From positions 620,001 to 684,000 of the forward strand of contig NZ_LT607755.1 in assembly GCF_900090275.1 (NCBI RefSeq): a stretch of 64,000 nt of DNA. Direction: 5' to 3'. Shown in pieces: positions 35,699 to 43,108 of this stretch. A program made the translations under genes and the position numbers. Numbering within the stretch: the stretch's first letter is position 1; the number at the start of each line of letters is the position of its first letter. The DNA comes from Micromonospora zamorensis. GTDB lineage: Bacteria; Actinomycetota; Actinomycetes; Mycobacteriales; Micromonosporaceae. The notes under the pieces were generated by a model. That model worked only from the letters and a program-made list of their open reading frames with translations, did no database searches and was not told the DNA's origin.

Positions 35699-37216
35699 TT
35701 ACGCCAGCTCCAGGGGCGGCCGGACCTTGACGGTGCGGGCCAGGTGGACGGCTCCGGCCATCGCGTACGTACCGTCGATCGGCGCGGAGCCCCGGCGGGT
35801 GTAGACCCAGGCGTCGCCGTGCCGGAGCTTCTGGGTCTGGGACACGTGGGCGTTGAGCATGTCGTCGTCCGGGTGCTGAACCTGGCCGGTTATCACCTGC
35901 TCCGCCAGGCCCATGCAGACCGCCGGGGTGTCGCCGGTCAGCTCGGCGACCTTGGTCCGCCCCGCCCATGACCGCGAGCCCTTGGCGCGCAGGCTCGCCG
36001 CGATGCCCGCCGCCGGGCCGGCCGGGAACCACCCGAACTGCGCGGGCCGTAGCCGCTTCATGATGGCGGGCAGCTCGGCGCGGACGGCGGCCGTACAGCC
36101 GAATCCCTGCCACCGCTGGACGACCTCCACGTGGGTGATCCCGTCGATCGTGGCGGCGGCTACCAGGGTGGCGTGCTCGCCGTTCAGAGACACGTCAAGG
36201 CACAGACACAGGCGGGTGCGGTACTCGGCCAGGTTGACCGGCTCAGGGCTTCCAGCGGCCTTCCAGGCGTCCGGGTCGATGGCCGGGTCCAGGGTGTCGA
36301 CGCGCTGGCACATCATCTCGATACGGAACCGGGCCAGCGTCTCCCCTCCGGCGCGCTTCGCCTGTGTGGCCTGCCCGAGCAGCGCGTCCAGTTGCAGCGC
36401 CCGGCGGTTGAGGTCCGGGTTCGCGTAGGCCAGCGCCTCCACGTCGGTTGGGTCCGAGCCGGGCGGCGCGCTCCACGAGAACAGGCCCAGGCGGGGGTCG
36501 CCCTCCCCTGTCTCAATGAACGCCTGGGCGGCGTCTCCCAGCTCGTGAAGGACCACCGCGCTGTCGTCGCCCTCGTTCGTGATGATCACGGCCTGGGCGT
36601 CGGGAACGGCGTTCATGGTGGGGATCAGGGCGTCCCAGGCGTCGCGGTTCTTGTGCTGCCTCAGCTCATCGATGATGGCCCGGTCGATGGTGCGCGACCG
36701 GCCGGCGCGGGAGTTCGGCGCACCGAAGAGGTACGACGATCCCAGGCTGTTCCAGAACTCCTCCTCACCGATCTGCTTGTTGATGTGCCGAGCGGGAAGC
36801 TCGCGCGCCAGCAGCTCGATGGACTCGGCCATCTTGATCACCTCTTTCCACGACGCCTTTGCGGTGTCACGGGTGGAGTTGATGCCGAAGACGATCGGGA
36901 CCGTCTCAACGAACATCCAGTACAGCGTCAGGATGCGGCAGAACAGGCTCTTGCCGTTCTGTCGGGCCACCAGGATGAGAGCGATGCGGAACCGGGGCCG
37001 GCCGTCAGGCAGCAGCTCACCGATGTGGATGGCAAGCCATCGCTGCCACGGGTCGAGCGGCCAGCCGATCGCCCTGGCGAAGTCGATCAGCTCGTAGCCG
37101 AACGAGGCGTTCCGGTCGGTCAGGTCACGGAGCGGCGGCGTCCACAGTCGCGGCTCGACCCTTCCCAGCACGGCGGGCGCGGAGTTCGTCAAGCTCAGAG
37201 TCAGCGGGCTTGTCAT
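35699..37216 (-). CDS. terL: Terminase large subunit
   Basis: 505 residues. ATPase domain with Walker A VARQNGKS (83-90) and Walker B RAIIDE (179-184); the nuclease domain begins at the acidic strand LCLDVSLNGEH with later acidic residues. Packages DNA into the capsid through the portal. ATG 37216 has GGAAGG 6-7 nt upstream, so the 92-nt overlap with terS is probably real. Transcribed leftward, opposite to all structural genes. Confidence 0.92.
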   Translation of the reverse strand: MTSPLTLSLTNSAPAVLGRVEPRLWTPPLRDLTDRNASFGYELIDFARAIGWPLDPWQRWLAIHIGELLPDGRPRFRIALILVARQNGKSLFCRILTLYWMFVETVPIVFGINSTRDTAKASWKEVIKMAESIELLARELPARHINKQIGEEEFWNSLGSSYLFGAPNSRAGRSRTIDRAIIDELRQHKNRDAWDALIPTMNAVPDAQAVIITNEGDDSAVVLHELGDAAQAFIETGEGDPRLGLFSWSAPPGSDPTDVEALAYANPDLNRRALQLDALLGQATQAKRAGGETLARFRIEMMCQRVDTLDPAIDPDAWKAAGSPEPVNLAEYRTRLCLCLDVSLNGEHATLVAAATIDGITHVEVVQRWQGFGCTAAVRAELPAIMKRLRPAQFGWFPAGPAAGIAASLRAKGSRSWAGRTKVAELTGDTPAVCMGLAEQVITGQVQHPDDDMLNAHVSQTQKLRHGDAWVYTRRGSAPIDGTYAMAGAVHLARTVKVRPPLELA

Positions 37217-37427
37217 CGGCGGCCTTCCCGCGCTGAGCGAGCGCGCGAGCGCGCGGGGACATCTGGAGGGCTTCGAGAGTGGTCAAGAGGGCCGGCCCGA
37301 GCTTCGCGGCGTCGCCCCCACCGTCCAGCTCGGAGGCATAGAACCGGGCGAGGTCGGCCACGGCGCGGTCGCGCTCGCCGACCGGATGGGCCAGCAGCGC
37401 AGCATTCACGGACTCGGCCAGGGCCAC
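37125..37427 (-). CDS. terS: Terminase small subunit (probable)
   Basis: 100 residues, helical and charged (ERDRAVADLARFYASELDGG; LGPALLTTLEALQMSPRARA), ending Ala-rich. Assigned by position directly upstream of terL and by resemblance to short P27-like small subunits; no DNA-binding motif is obvious. GTG 37427 lies 6 nt after TATCCT on the minus strand, inside the palindromic control region. Overlaps terL by 92 nt in another frame. Confidence 0.72.
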   Translation of the reverse strand: MALAESVNAALLAHPVGERDRAVADLARFYASELDGGGDAAKLGPALLTTLEALQMSPRARALAQRGKAADDKPADSELDELRARRAGKGRAATVDAAAP

Positions 37428-37433
37428 AGAACT

Positions 37434-37462
37434 AGGATACCCCTACCCGGTAGGGGTATCAT
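37434..37462. promoter_or_regulatory. 25-bp palindrome with mirror-image divergent promoters (terS | portal)
   Basis: A perfect palindrome, GATACCCCTACC-C-GGTAGGGGTATC, spans 37436-37460 in the 41-bp gap between divergent GTG starts. Rightward, TATCAT (37457-37462) ends 6 nt before the portal GTG. Leftward, TATCCT (37439-37434) ends 6 nt before the terS GTG. Both -10 elements include the palindrome ends, so a dimeric protein here could control packaging and assembly genes together, and the two promoters could not be occupied simultaneously. Confidence 0.75.
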
Positions 37463-37468
37463 GATGTT

Positions 37469-38704
37469 GTGAGCCGGAGCCGGGGTCGTCAGCGTGCACG
37501 GCAGCACGCCCGGCAGGCCAAGCCGAGCAACCGGGTCACCTCCGTCAGCGACGAGGTGTTCGCTCAGTTCATCCGTCCGGGCGGACCGGCTGACCTCGCC
37601 GGCATCACCGTCTCGCAGGAGTCGATCCTTGGCCTCTCGGCCGTCTTCCGGGCTGTCTCGCTCGTCTCCGGCACCCTCGCCTCACTGCCGCTGCGCACGC
37701 TGCGCGAGGGTGAGAACGGCACCCCCGAGCGGGTCACGTCCGTCTTCGATGACCCGGACGGACCGGACGGTCAGACCCAGTTCGAGTGGACCGAAACCCT
37801 CTTCGCGTACCTGATGATCCACGGCAAGGCCGGGGCGTTGAAGGTCCGCAACGAGGCCGGCAGCCTCGTCCGGCTGCCGCTGGTGCATCCCGCCTCGTTC
37901 ACCGAGGAGATGCCGACCGGCGACGAGCGCCCGAGCGGCGGCCTGTGGTTCCGGGTGCAGCTTGAGGGTGGCGAGTCGGTGCGGCTCGACGCGGACGACT
38001 TCTGGTACGTCCCGGCGCTGTCGCTGGACGGCGTGGGCGGGATGGGCCTGTTGCAGGCGGCTCGCTTCTCTCTCGGGACGTCTCTCGCTGCCGAGCAGTC
38101 CGCCGGGAGGATGTTCACCAACGGCGCGCTCATCTCGGGCCTGGCGTCTCCCGATACCGAGGACGACCTGGACCCGGAAGACCTCCCGATCATCAAGAGG
38201 CAGCTCTCCAACGCCACGTCCGGCTCCGAGAACGTCGGCGCAATCGCCCTGATCAACCGGCGGCTCAAGTTCACGCCCTGGACGATGACCGCTGTCGACG
38301 CGCAGTTCCTCCAGAGCCGGCAGTTCCAGATCGAGGACGTCGCCCGCTGGACGGGCGTGCCGCCGCACCTGCTGATGCAGACCGAGAAGCAGACGAGCTG
38401 GGGCACGGGCGTCGAGGAGCAGAACCGCGCGCTGGGCCGGACGGTGCTCGCGCCGTGGGCCAGTCGCCTTGAGGGTCGCGGGTCACGGCTGCTCGTCCGT
38501 CCGCGCTGGATCGAGATCGACTTCACCGGCCTGGAGCGGCCGAGCCCGGACAAGGAGATCGAGTTGCTGATCAAGCAGGTCGGCGCGGGTCTGCTCACCA
38601 TCAACGAGGCGCGGGCGATCCGCAACCTGCCGCCGCTCCCCGAGCCGGCACCGCCGGTCGACGGCGACCGCGAGGAGGGCAGCGATGCACCGCCAGCCGA
38701 GTAA
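37469..38704 (+). CDS. Phage portal protein (HK97 family)
   Basis: 411 residues. Portal signatures: FRAVSLVSGTLASLPL near the N-terminus, FAYLMIHGKAGALKVRNEAG, and the stem/clip region DVARWTGVPPHLLMQTEKQT, then LITINEAR-like LLTINEARAIRNLPPL. Basic N-terminus (SRSRGRQRARQHARQAK). Forms the dodecameric DNA entry ring. First gene of the rightward operon; its stop lies 20 bp inside the protease gene. Confidence 0.93.
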   Translation: MSRSRGRQRARQHARQAKPSNRVTSVSDEVFAQFIRPGGPADLAGITVSQESILGLSAVFRAVSLVSGTLASLPLRTLREGENGTPERVTSVFDDPDGPDGQTQFEWTETLFAYLMIHGKAGALKVRNEAGSLVRLPLVHPASFTEEMPTGDERPSGGLWFRVQLEGGESVRLDADDFWYVPALSLDGVGGMGLLQAARFSLGTSLAAEQSAGRMFTNGALISGLASPDTEDDLDPEDLPIIKRQLSNATSGSENVGAIALINRRLKFTPWTMTAVDAQFLQSRQFQIEDVARWTGVPPHLLMQTEKQTSWGTGVEEQNRALGRTVLAPWASRLEGRGSRLLVRPRWIEIDFTGLERPSPDKEIELLIKQVGAGLLTINEARAIRNLPPLPEPAPPVDGDREEGSDAPPAE

Positions 38705-39353
38705 CCTCCGGGCGCTGCGGGCGGCGTGGCGTGCTGCGGCCGACGCTGTGACCGAGCGGTCGACGCCCTGCTTCCGCGTGGTCAACGAGGCCAAGGCGAC
38801 GAAGCTGTACGTCTACGACGTCATCGGTGGCTGGGACAACGATGCCGCCGAGTTCGTCCAGGCGGTGCACGGGCTCGACGTCGATGCCTTCGACCTCCAC
38901 ATCAACTCACCCGGCGGGTTCGTCTTCGACGCCGTGGCGATGTACGAGGCCGTTGCCGAGCACTCCGCTCGGGTGACCGTGAAGGTCGACGGCCTGGCCG
39001 CGTCTGCGGCGTCATTCCTGGCGATGGCCGGTGATGACATCGAGATCGCCAAGGGCGGCCGAATGATGATCCACGACGCCCAGGGCGTCGGCATCGGCTC
39101 GCCGGCCGAGCTGCGCGAGTACGCCGACCTGCTCGATGAGGTGTCCAACGACATCGCTGGCTACTACGCCGGCCGCGCGGGCGGCAAGCCCGCAGCCTGG
39201 CGCACTGCCATGTCAGCGACCACGTGGTACTCGGCGCAGCAGGCCGTGGACGCGAAGCTCGCCGACCGGGTCGCTGGCGGCAAGACCAAGACCGAAGGGC
39301 CGGACAACCGGACCCGGCTTATCCAGGCGCGACACCGCGCCCTGACTGCCTGA
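38685..39353 (+). CDS. ClpP-like head maturation protease
   Basis: 222 residues. ClpP/S14 fold: LHINSPGGFVFDAVAMYEAV oxyanion strand, nucleophile Ser107 in DGLAASAASFLAMAG, catalytic His130 in GRMMIHDAQG, and an acidic residue near DLLDEVSND. Cleaves scaffold/delta regions from the capsid protein. Overlaps portal by 20 nt; the capsid gene starts 9 nt after its stop. Confidence 0.93.
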   Translation: MHRQPSNLRALRAAWRAAADAVTERSTPCFRVVNEAKATKLYVYDVIGGWDNDAAEFVQAVHGLDVDAFDLHINSPGGFVFDAVAMYEAVAEHSARVTVKVDGLAASAASFLAMAGDDIEIAKGGRMMIHDAQGVGIGSPAELREYADLLDEVSNDIAGYYAGRAGGKPAAWRTAMSATTWYSAQQAVDAKLADRVAGGKTKTEGPDNRTRLIQARHRALTA

Positions 39354-39362
39354 GGAGGGCAG

Positions 39363-40658
39363 ATGCGCACCATCGAGGAGATCACCGCCGCGATGACCGC
39401 GCTCATCGACGGGGCCGCTGACCGCAGCCTCACCGATGACGAGGTCACCAACTACGAGGCCCTGGAAACCGAGCTGCAAGACGCGCAGCGCGACCAGGCC
39501 GTCCGCGCCCGCAACGCGGCCTACAACAGCGTGCGTCCGGCCGTCCGGCCGAGTGCCGCTGTCGTGACCCGCGAGGCGCTGCCGTACAACGTCCGCCGGG
39601 TCGAGCCGGGCCGCACCATCTTCAACGTCGGGTCCAACGGCTACGACTTCTCGACCGACCTCTTCGCCGTGGTCAACGGCGCGGGCACCGCCGAGGCCGA
39701 GAAGCGGGTCAACGCGCTGATCTCGGCCGCGTTCTCGCCGACCAACGACGTCGACCGGGCCGACACCGCGAGCCTCAACCCGAACACCTACCGGGGCGAC
39801 CTGTGGCAGCCGCAGATGGACTACGCGACTCCGCTCTGGGACATGATCAACAGCGGCCCCACTGACGGCCGCTCGTTCGACGTGCCGAAGTACAACAGCT
39901 CGTCCGGCCTGGTCGGTCCGGCCACCGAGGGCACCGAGCCCGAGCCGGGCGCGATGACCGTCACGGACCAGACCATCACGCCGACGCAGGTGTGGGGCAA
40001 GGTCGAGATCACCCGTCAGGCCGCGCGCCGGGGTGGCTCGCCGGAGCTGTCCGGCATCATCTGGGACCAGATGCTGCGGGAGTACTTCGAGGACCGGGAA
40101 GCCGCAGTGGCGACCTTCCTGAACACTCTCACCGCAGCGGCGGACATCACCCTGACCCCCACGCCGGCCACCACCCCGGACAACGACGACGACCAGCAGA
40201 CCGTCGCCGACCTGGAGGCGGCGATCTCCGACCTCCAGTTCGCCCGTGGTGGCAACCGCTTCCGGGCCTTCGCCGTCCACCAGCAGCTCTACCGGGTGCT
40301 GGCGCGCGTGAAGGACGACGCCGGCCGTCCGCTGTACCCGCAGATCAACCCGCAGAACGCCAACGGCACCACGCAGTCGCTGTACTCGTACATCGACGTC
40401 GCGGGCACCCGGGCCGTCCCGGCGTACGCGCTGGGCACGCCGGGCGCGACGGCGGTCAACTCGTGGCTGTTCGACCCGACCAAGGTCCGGGGCTGGGCGT
40501 CGGCTCCGGAGCGCCTGGACTGGAACTTCGGTGCCACCGTCCAGACCGCCAAGATCCCGCAGCTCTCGCACGTGACCATCGGCATCTACGGCGACATCGC
40601 CCTGGCCAACCTGGACATCAACGGCGTCCGGCAGGTCATCTTCGACGCGAGCGTCTGA
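39363..40658 (+). CDS. Major capsid protein, HK97 fold with N-terminal delta region
   Basis: 431 residues. The first 60 or so residues are a charged coiled coil (IEEITAAMTALIDGAADRSL; LETELQDAQRDQAVRARNAA), the expected protease-removed scaffold. The HK97 core follows: N-arm, TEGTEPEPGAMTVTDQTITP, TQVWGKVEITRQAARRGG with the spine helix SPELSGIIWDQMLREYFEDR, and C-terminal strands. AGGAGGGCAG provides a strong ribosome-binding site, as expected for an abundant protein. Confidence 0.93.
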   Translation: MRTIEEITAAMTALIDGAADRSLTDDEVTNYEALETELQDAQRDQAVRARNAAYNSVRPAVRPSAAVVTREALPYNVRRVEPGRTIFNVGSNGYDFSTDLFAVVNGAGTAEAEKRVNALISAAFSPTNDVDRADTASLNPNTYRGDLWQPQMDYATPLWDMINSGPTDGRSFDVPKYNSSSGLVGPATEGTEPEPGAMTVTDQTITPTQVWGKVEITRQAARRGGSPELSGIIWDQMLREYFEDREAAVATFLNTLTAAADITLTPTPATTPDNDDDQQTVADLEAAISDLQFARGGNRFRAFAVHQQLYRVLARVKDDAGRPLYPQINPQNANGTTQSLYSYIDVAGTRAVPAYALGTPGATAVNSWLFDPTKVRGWASAPERLDWNFGATVQTAKIPQLSHVTIGIYGDIALANLDINGVRQVIFDASV

Positions 40659-40663
40659 TCGTC

Positions 40664-40783
40664 ATGGCGAAGCTGAGCCAGAACCGGAAGGCGGCCGAGC
40701 GGGTCGCCGACCTTGAGGCCGAGGTCATCAGGCTGCGCGCCGAGCTGCGCAAGGCCAAGGCCACCCGCAAGACCGAGCAGTAG
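40664..40783 (+). CDS. 39-residue coiled-coil protein after the capsid gene
   Basis: MAKLSQNRKAAERVADLEAE then VIRLRAELRKAKATRKTEQ: heptad-like Leu/Val positions and a basic end. Small genes here occur in many actinophages without known role. Start is 5 bp after the capsid stop; the next gene starts 17 bp after its TAG. Confidence 0.6.
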   Translation: MAKLSQNRKAAERVADLEAEVIRLRAELRKAKATRKTEQ

Positions 40784-40800
40784 ACAGGAGGTGGGCGGTC

Positions 40801-41373
40801 ATGGCGTGGGCACCGGACTACATCACGGCAGACGAGTTGAAGGCGTACGTACGCGTTGACGACGATCTGGACGACGCTGACGTTGCCGACGCCGTGACCG
40901 CCGCTTCCCGAGCGGTGGACACGCACTGCCACCGCCAGTTCGGCCAGGTGGCTACGGCGCAGACCCGGCAGTACACCGCGACCTGGGACCGTTACCAGCG
41001 GGCCTACGTCGCCGCGATCGATGACCTCATGGTTGCCGACAGCCTGACGGTGGTGGACGCGAACGCCAACGAGGTGACGGGCTACGAGCTGCGGCCGGTG
41101 AACGCGGTGGCCAAGGGGAAGCCCTACACGGAGATCACGCTCCCGGGGGCCGGTGCGTATCAGCTCACGGGGCTCTGGGGCTGGGACGCCGTGCCGGCAG
41201 CGGTCAAGCTGGCGACCAAGCTCCAGGGGTCGCGGTTCCTGGCCCGGCGCGACTCGCCGTTCGGCATCGCCGGGTCGCCGACCATGGGCTCGGAGCTGCG
41301 GCTGCTGGCCCGGGTCGACCCTGACGTTGCCGTGTCGCTGGGCAAGTACGTCCGGCAGTGGTGGGCCGCCTGA
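40801..41373 (+). CDS. Head-tail connector (gp6-like adaptor)
   Basis: 190 residues. All-helical N-terminal part (DYITADELKAYVRVDDDLDD then VADAVTAASRAVDTHCHRQF) typical of HK97 gp6/SPP1 gp15 adaptors, with a beta-rich middle and a C-terminal helix (DVAVSLGKYVRQWW). Attaches below the portal. Its stop overlaps the next ATG (TGATG). Confidence 0.85.
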   Translation: MAWAPDYITADELKAYVRVDDDLDDADVADAVTAASRAVDTHCHRQFGQVATAQTRQYTATWDRYQRAYVAAIDDLMVADSLTVVDANANEVTGYELRPVNAVAKGKPYTEITLPGAGAYQLTGLWGWDAVPAAVKLATKLQGSRFLARRDSPFGIAGSPTMGSELRLLARVDPDVAVSLGKYVRQWWAA

Positions 41374-41780
41374 TGGACGTACGAGCGGTGATGACCGAGG
41401 TGGCCGAGCGGCTGCGCACCATCCCGAACCTGCGGGTGTACGACTACCCGCCCGGAACGGCGACAGCGCCAGCCGCCATCGTCAGCTACCCGGAGAGCAT
41501 CACCTACGACGAGACGTACGGCCGTGGGATGGACCGCATGGCGCTTCCGGTCGTCGTGCTGATCGGCCGACCGACCGACCGGAACACCCCCGACAAGCTC
41601 GCCGCGTACGCCAACGGCTCCGGCTCCAGCTCGGTGAAAGCCGTCCTGGAGTCCGGCACCTACACCGCTTTCGATGACCTCCGGGTCGAGAGCGCCGACT
41701 TCGACGTGGTGTCCCTCGGGGGCACCGACTACATGGCCGGGATGTTCAACCTGAACGTCTGGGGCCAGGGCAGCGCGTAG
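41373..41780 (+). CDS. Tail terminator / neck protein (probable)
   Basis: 135 residues. Opens with a helix (MDVRAVMTEVAERLRTIPNL) followed by RVYDYPPGTATAPAAIVSYP, the pattern of tail-completion proteins of the gpU/gp17 group in actinophages. Coupled to the connector gene by TGATG and lying just before the tail tube gene, which supports a role at the head-proximal tail end. Confidence 0.72.
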   Translation: MDVRAVMTEVAERLRTIPNLRVYDYPPGTATAPAAIVSYPESITYDETYGRGMDRMALPVVVLIGRPTDRNTPDKLAAYANGSGSSSVKAVLESGTYTAFDDLRVESADFDVVSLGGTDYMAGMFNLNVWGQGSA

Positions 41781-41794
41781 AGAGGACTGGCCTG

Positions 41795-42202
41795 ATGGCC
41801 TTCGTTCACGGCAAGAACACGTTCATCTCGCTGGGCGGGGATGACCTGTCAGCGTTCACGACCACGAGCCAGTTGGAGAAGACCGCCGACTCGCACGACG
41901 TCACCACGTACGGCAAGAAGGCGCACGTCTTCAACGGTGGCCTGCTCAACGGCAGCGGCACCATCTCGGGCATCTACGACAGCACCGCCAGCACCGGCCC
42001 GCGCGCCGTCATCAACCCGCTGGTGGGCACCGTCGTGGAGCTGATCCGTCAGCCAGAGGGCGCGGGCACGGGCAAGCCGCAGGACGTCGTGGACGTCCTG
42101 GTGACCAAGTACACCGAGACGAACCCGGTCGCCGACATGGTGACGTGGTCGTGCGACCTCCAGTTCAGCGACGAGATCAACTCGGCCGCGCAGCCCGCCT
42201 GA
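41795..42202 (+). CDS. Major tail (tube) protein
   Basis: 135 residues, beta-rich: KNTFISLGGDDLSAFTTTSQ, DVTTYGKKAHVFNGGLLNGS, and DMVTWSCDLQFSDEI. Matches small phage tail-tube proteins. GAGAGGACTGGCCTG upstream gives a good ribosome-binding site. Position before the tail chaperone and tape measure confirms the call. Confidence 0.85.
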   Translation: MAFVHGKNTFISLGGDDLSAFTTTSQLEKTADSHDVTTYGKKAHVFNGGLLNGSGTISGIYDSTASTGPRAVINPLVGTVVELIRQPEGAGTGKPQDVVDVLVTKYTETNPVADMVTWSCDLQFSDEINSAAQPA

Positions 42203-42222
42203 TCAACCAGGAGACGATCCAG

Positions 42223-42549
42223 ATGGACAAGACCAAGCTGACCGCGCAGACGCTGCCCAGCGGCACCGTCGAGGTCGAGGGGGTCGGAGAGGTCCACGTA
42301 CGCGGCCTCTCCCGGTTCGAGCTGCTGCTGGCCGGCAAGGTCGGCGGCGACGACGTGGCGCTGATGGAGCGCAAGATGCTGTCCTTCGCCATGACCGACC
42401 CGGAGATGACCGAGAAGGACGTGGAGGCGTGGCAGAAGACCTCGCCTGCCGGCCAGATCGCCCCGGTGGTGGCGAAGGTCAACGAGCTGTCCGGTGTGAG
42501 CCGGGGCGCGTCCAAGGAGGCGTACAAAAGCCTTCGAGAAGAGTCCTGA
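42223..42549 (+). CDS. Tail assembly chaperone, upstream (G-like) product
   Basis: 108 residues, MDKTKLTAQTLPSGTVEVEG and a helical C-terminal half (MERKMLSFAMTDPEMTEKDV; SRGASKEAYKSLREES). Follows the tail tube gene, as lambda gpG does. An open frame in register +1 starts before its stop and supplies the longer GT-like product; see 42500-42691. Confidence 0.85.
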   Translation: MDKTKLTAQTLPSGTVEVEGVGEVHVRGLSRFELLLAGKVGGDDVALMERKMLSFAMTDPEMTEKDVEAWQKTSPAGQIAPVVAKVNELSGVSRGASKEAYKSLREES

Positions 42550-42691
42550 CCTGGAGTTCGACTTCTTCCTGGCCGAGAAGCTGGGCATGACGGTCGCGGA
42601 GATGCGGCACCGGGTTTCCGGTGAGGAGTACGTCGGCTGGACGGTCTACTACGGCCGGAAGGCCCAGCGTGAGCAGATGGCGGGGAGGTGA
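42500..42691 (+). CDS. Tail assembly chaperone, downstream (T-like) frame reached by +1 frameshift
   Basis: The frame is open from 42500 to TGA 42691 and encodes PDLEFDFFLAEKLGMTVAEM then RHRVSGEEYVGWTVYYGRKA, a standard T-part sequence lacking its own start at the right place. It lies +1 (or -2) relative to the G-part, not -1 as in lambda. The A4 run at 42526-42529 (TAC AAA AGC) lets tRNA-Lys re-pair after a +1 slip, giving EAYK-AFEKSPDLEFDF and a 155-residue fusion. Confidence 0.75.
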   Translation, partial: AGARPRRRTKAFEKSPDLEFDFFLAEKLGMTVAEMRHRVSGEEYVGWTVYYGRKAQREQMAGR

Positions 42692-42694
42692 GCA

Positions 42695-43108
42695 GTGGAA
42701 GCCAAGATCAGCGTCGAGGGCCTGGCGGAGTTCAACCGTGGCCTGCGCAAGCTCGACTCCAACGCGCCGAAGCAGTTGCGCATCGCCCTCAACGAGGCGG
42801 CCGAGTTGCTGGTGTCGCGGACGGTGCCGCTGATCCCTCGGGTCACCGGGGCTGCCGCGAAGTCGCTCAAGGCGAAGTCCACCAGGACGTCCGCTCGGGT
42901 GTCCGTAGGCGGCCGGCACGCCCCGTACTACCCCTGGCTGGATTTCGGCGGACAGGGACGCCGTGCGGGGCGTCCGGCGGGGCGTCCGTTCATCCGTGAG
43001 GGCCGCTACCTCTTCCCGACGCTGGCCAAGCACCGCCCGGAGATCGAGCGGACGTTGCTCACCTCTCTGACGCAGGTTGCGCGCAACTCTGGGCTGGACG
43101 TGGACTGA
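42695..43108 (+). CDS. HK97 gp10-like putative tail component
   Basis: 137 residues. The fold signature is visible: KISVEGLAEFNRGLRKLDSN, LRIALNEAAELLVSRTVPLI, and a basic C-terminal part GRRAGRPAGRPFIREG. Usually this family lies before the tail tube gene; here it sits between chaperone and tape measure. GTG start; the stop overlaps the tape-measure ATG (TGATGG). Confidence 0.82.
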   Translation: MEAKISVEGLAEFNRGLRKLDSNAPKQLRIALNEAAELLVSRTVPLIPRVTGAAAKSLKAKSTRTSARVSVGGRHAPYYPWLDFGGQGRRAGRPAGRPFIREGRYLFPTLAKHRPEIERTLLTSLTQVARNSGLDVD

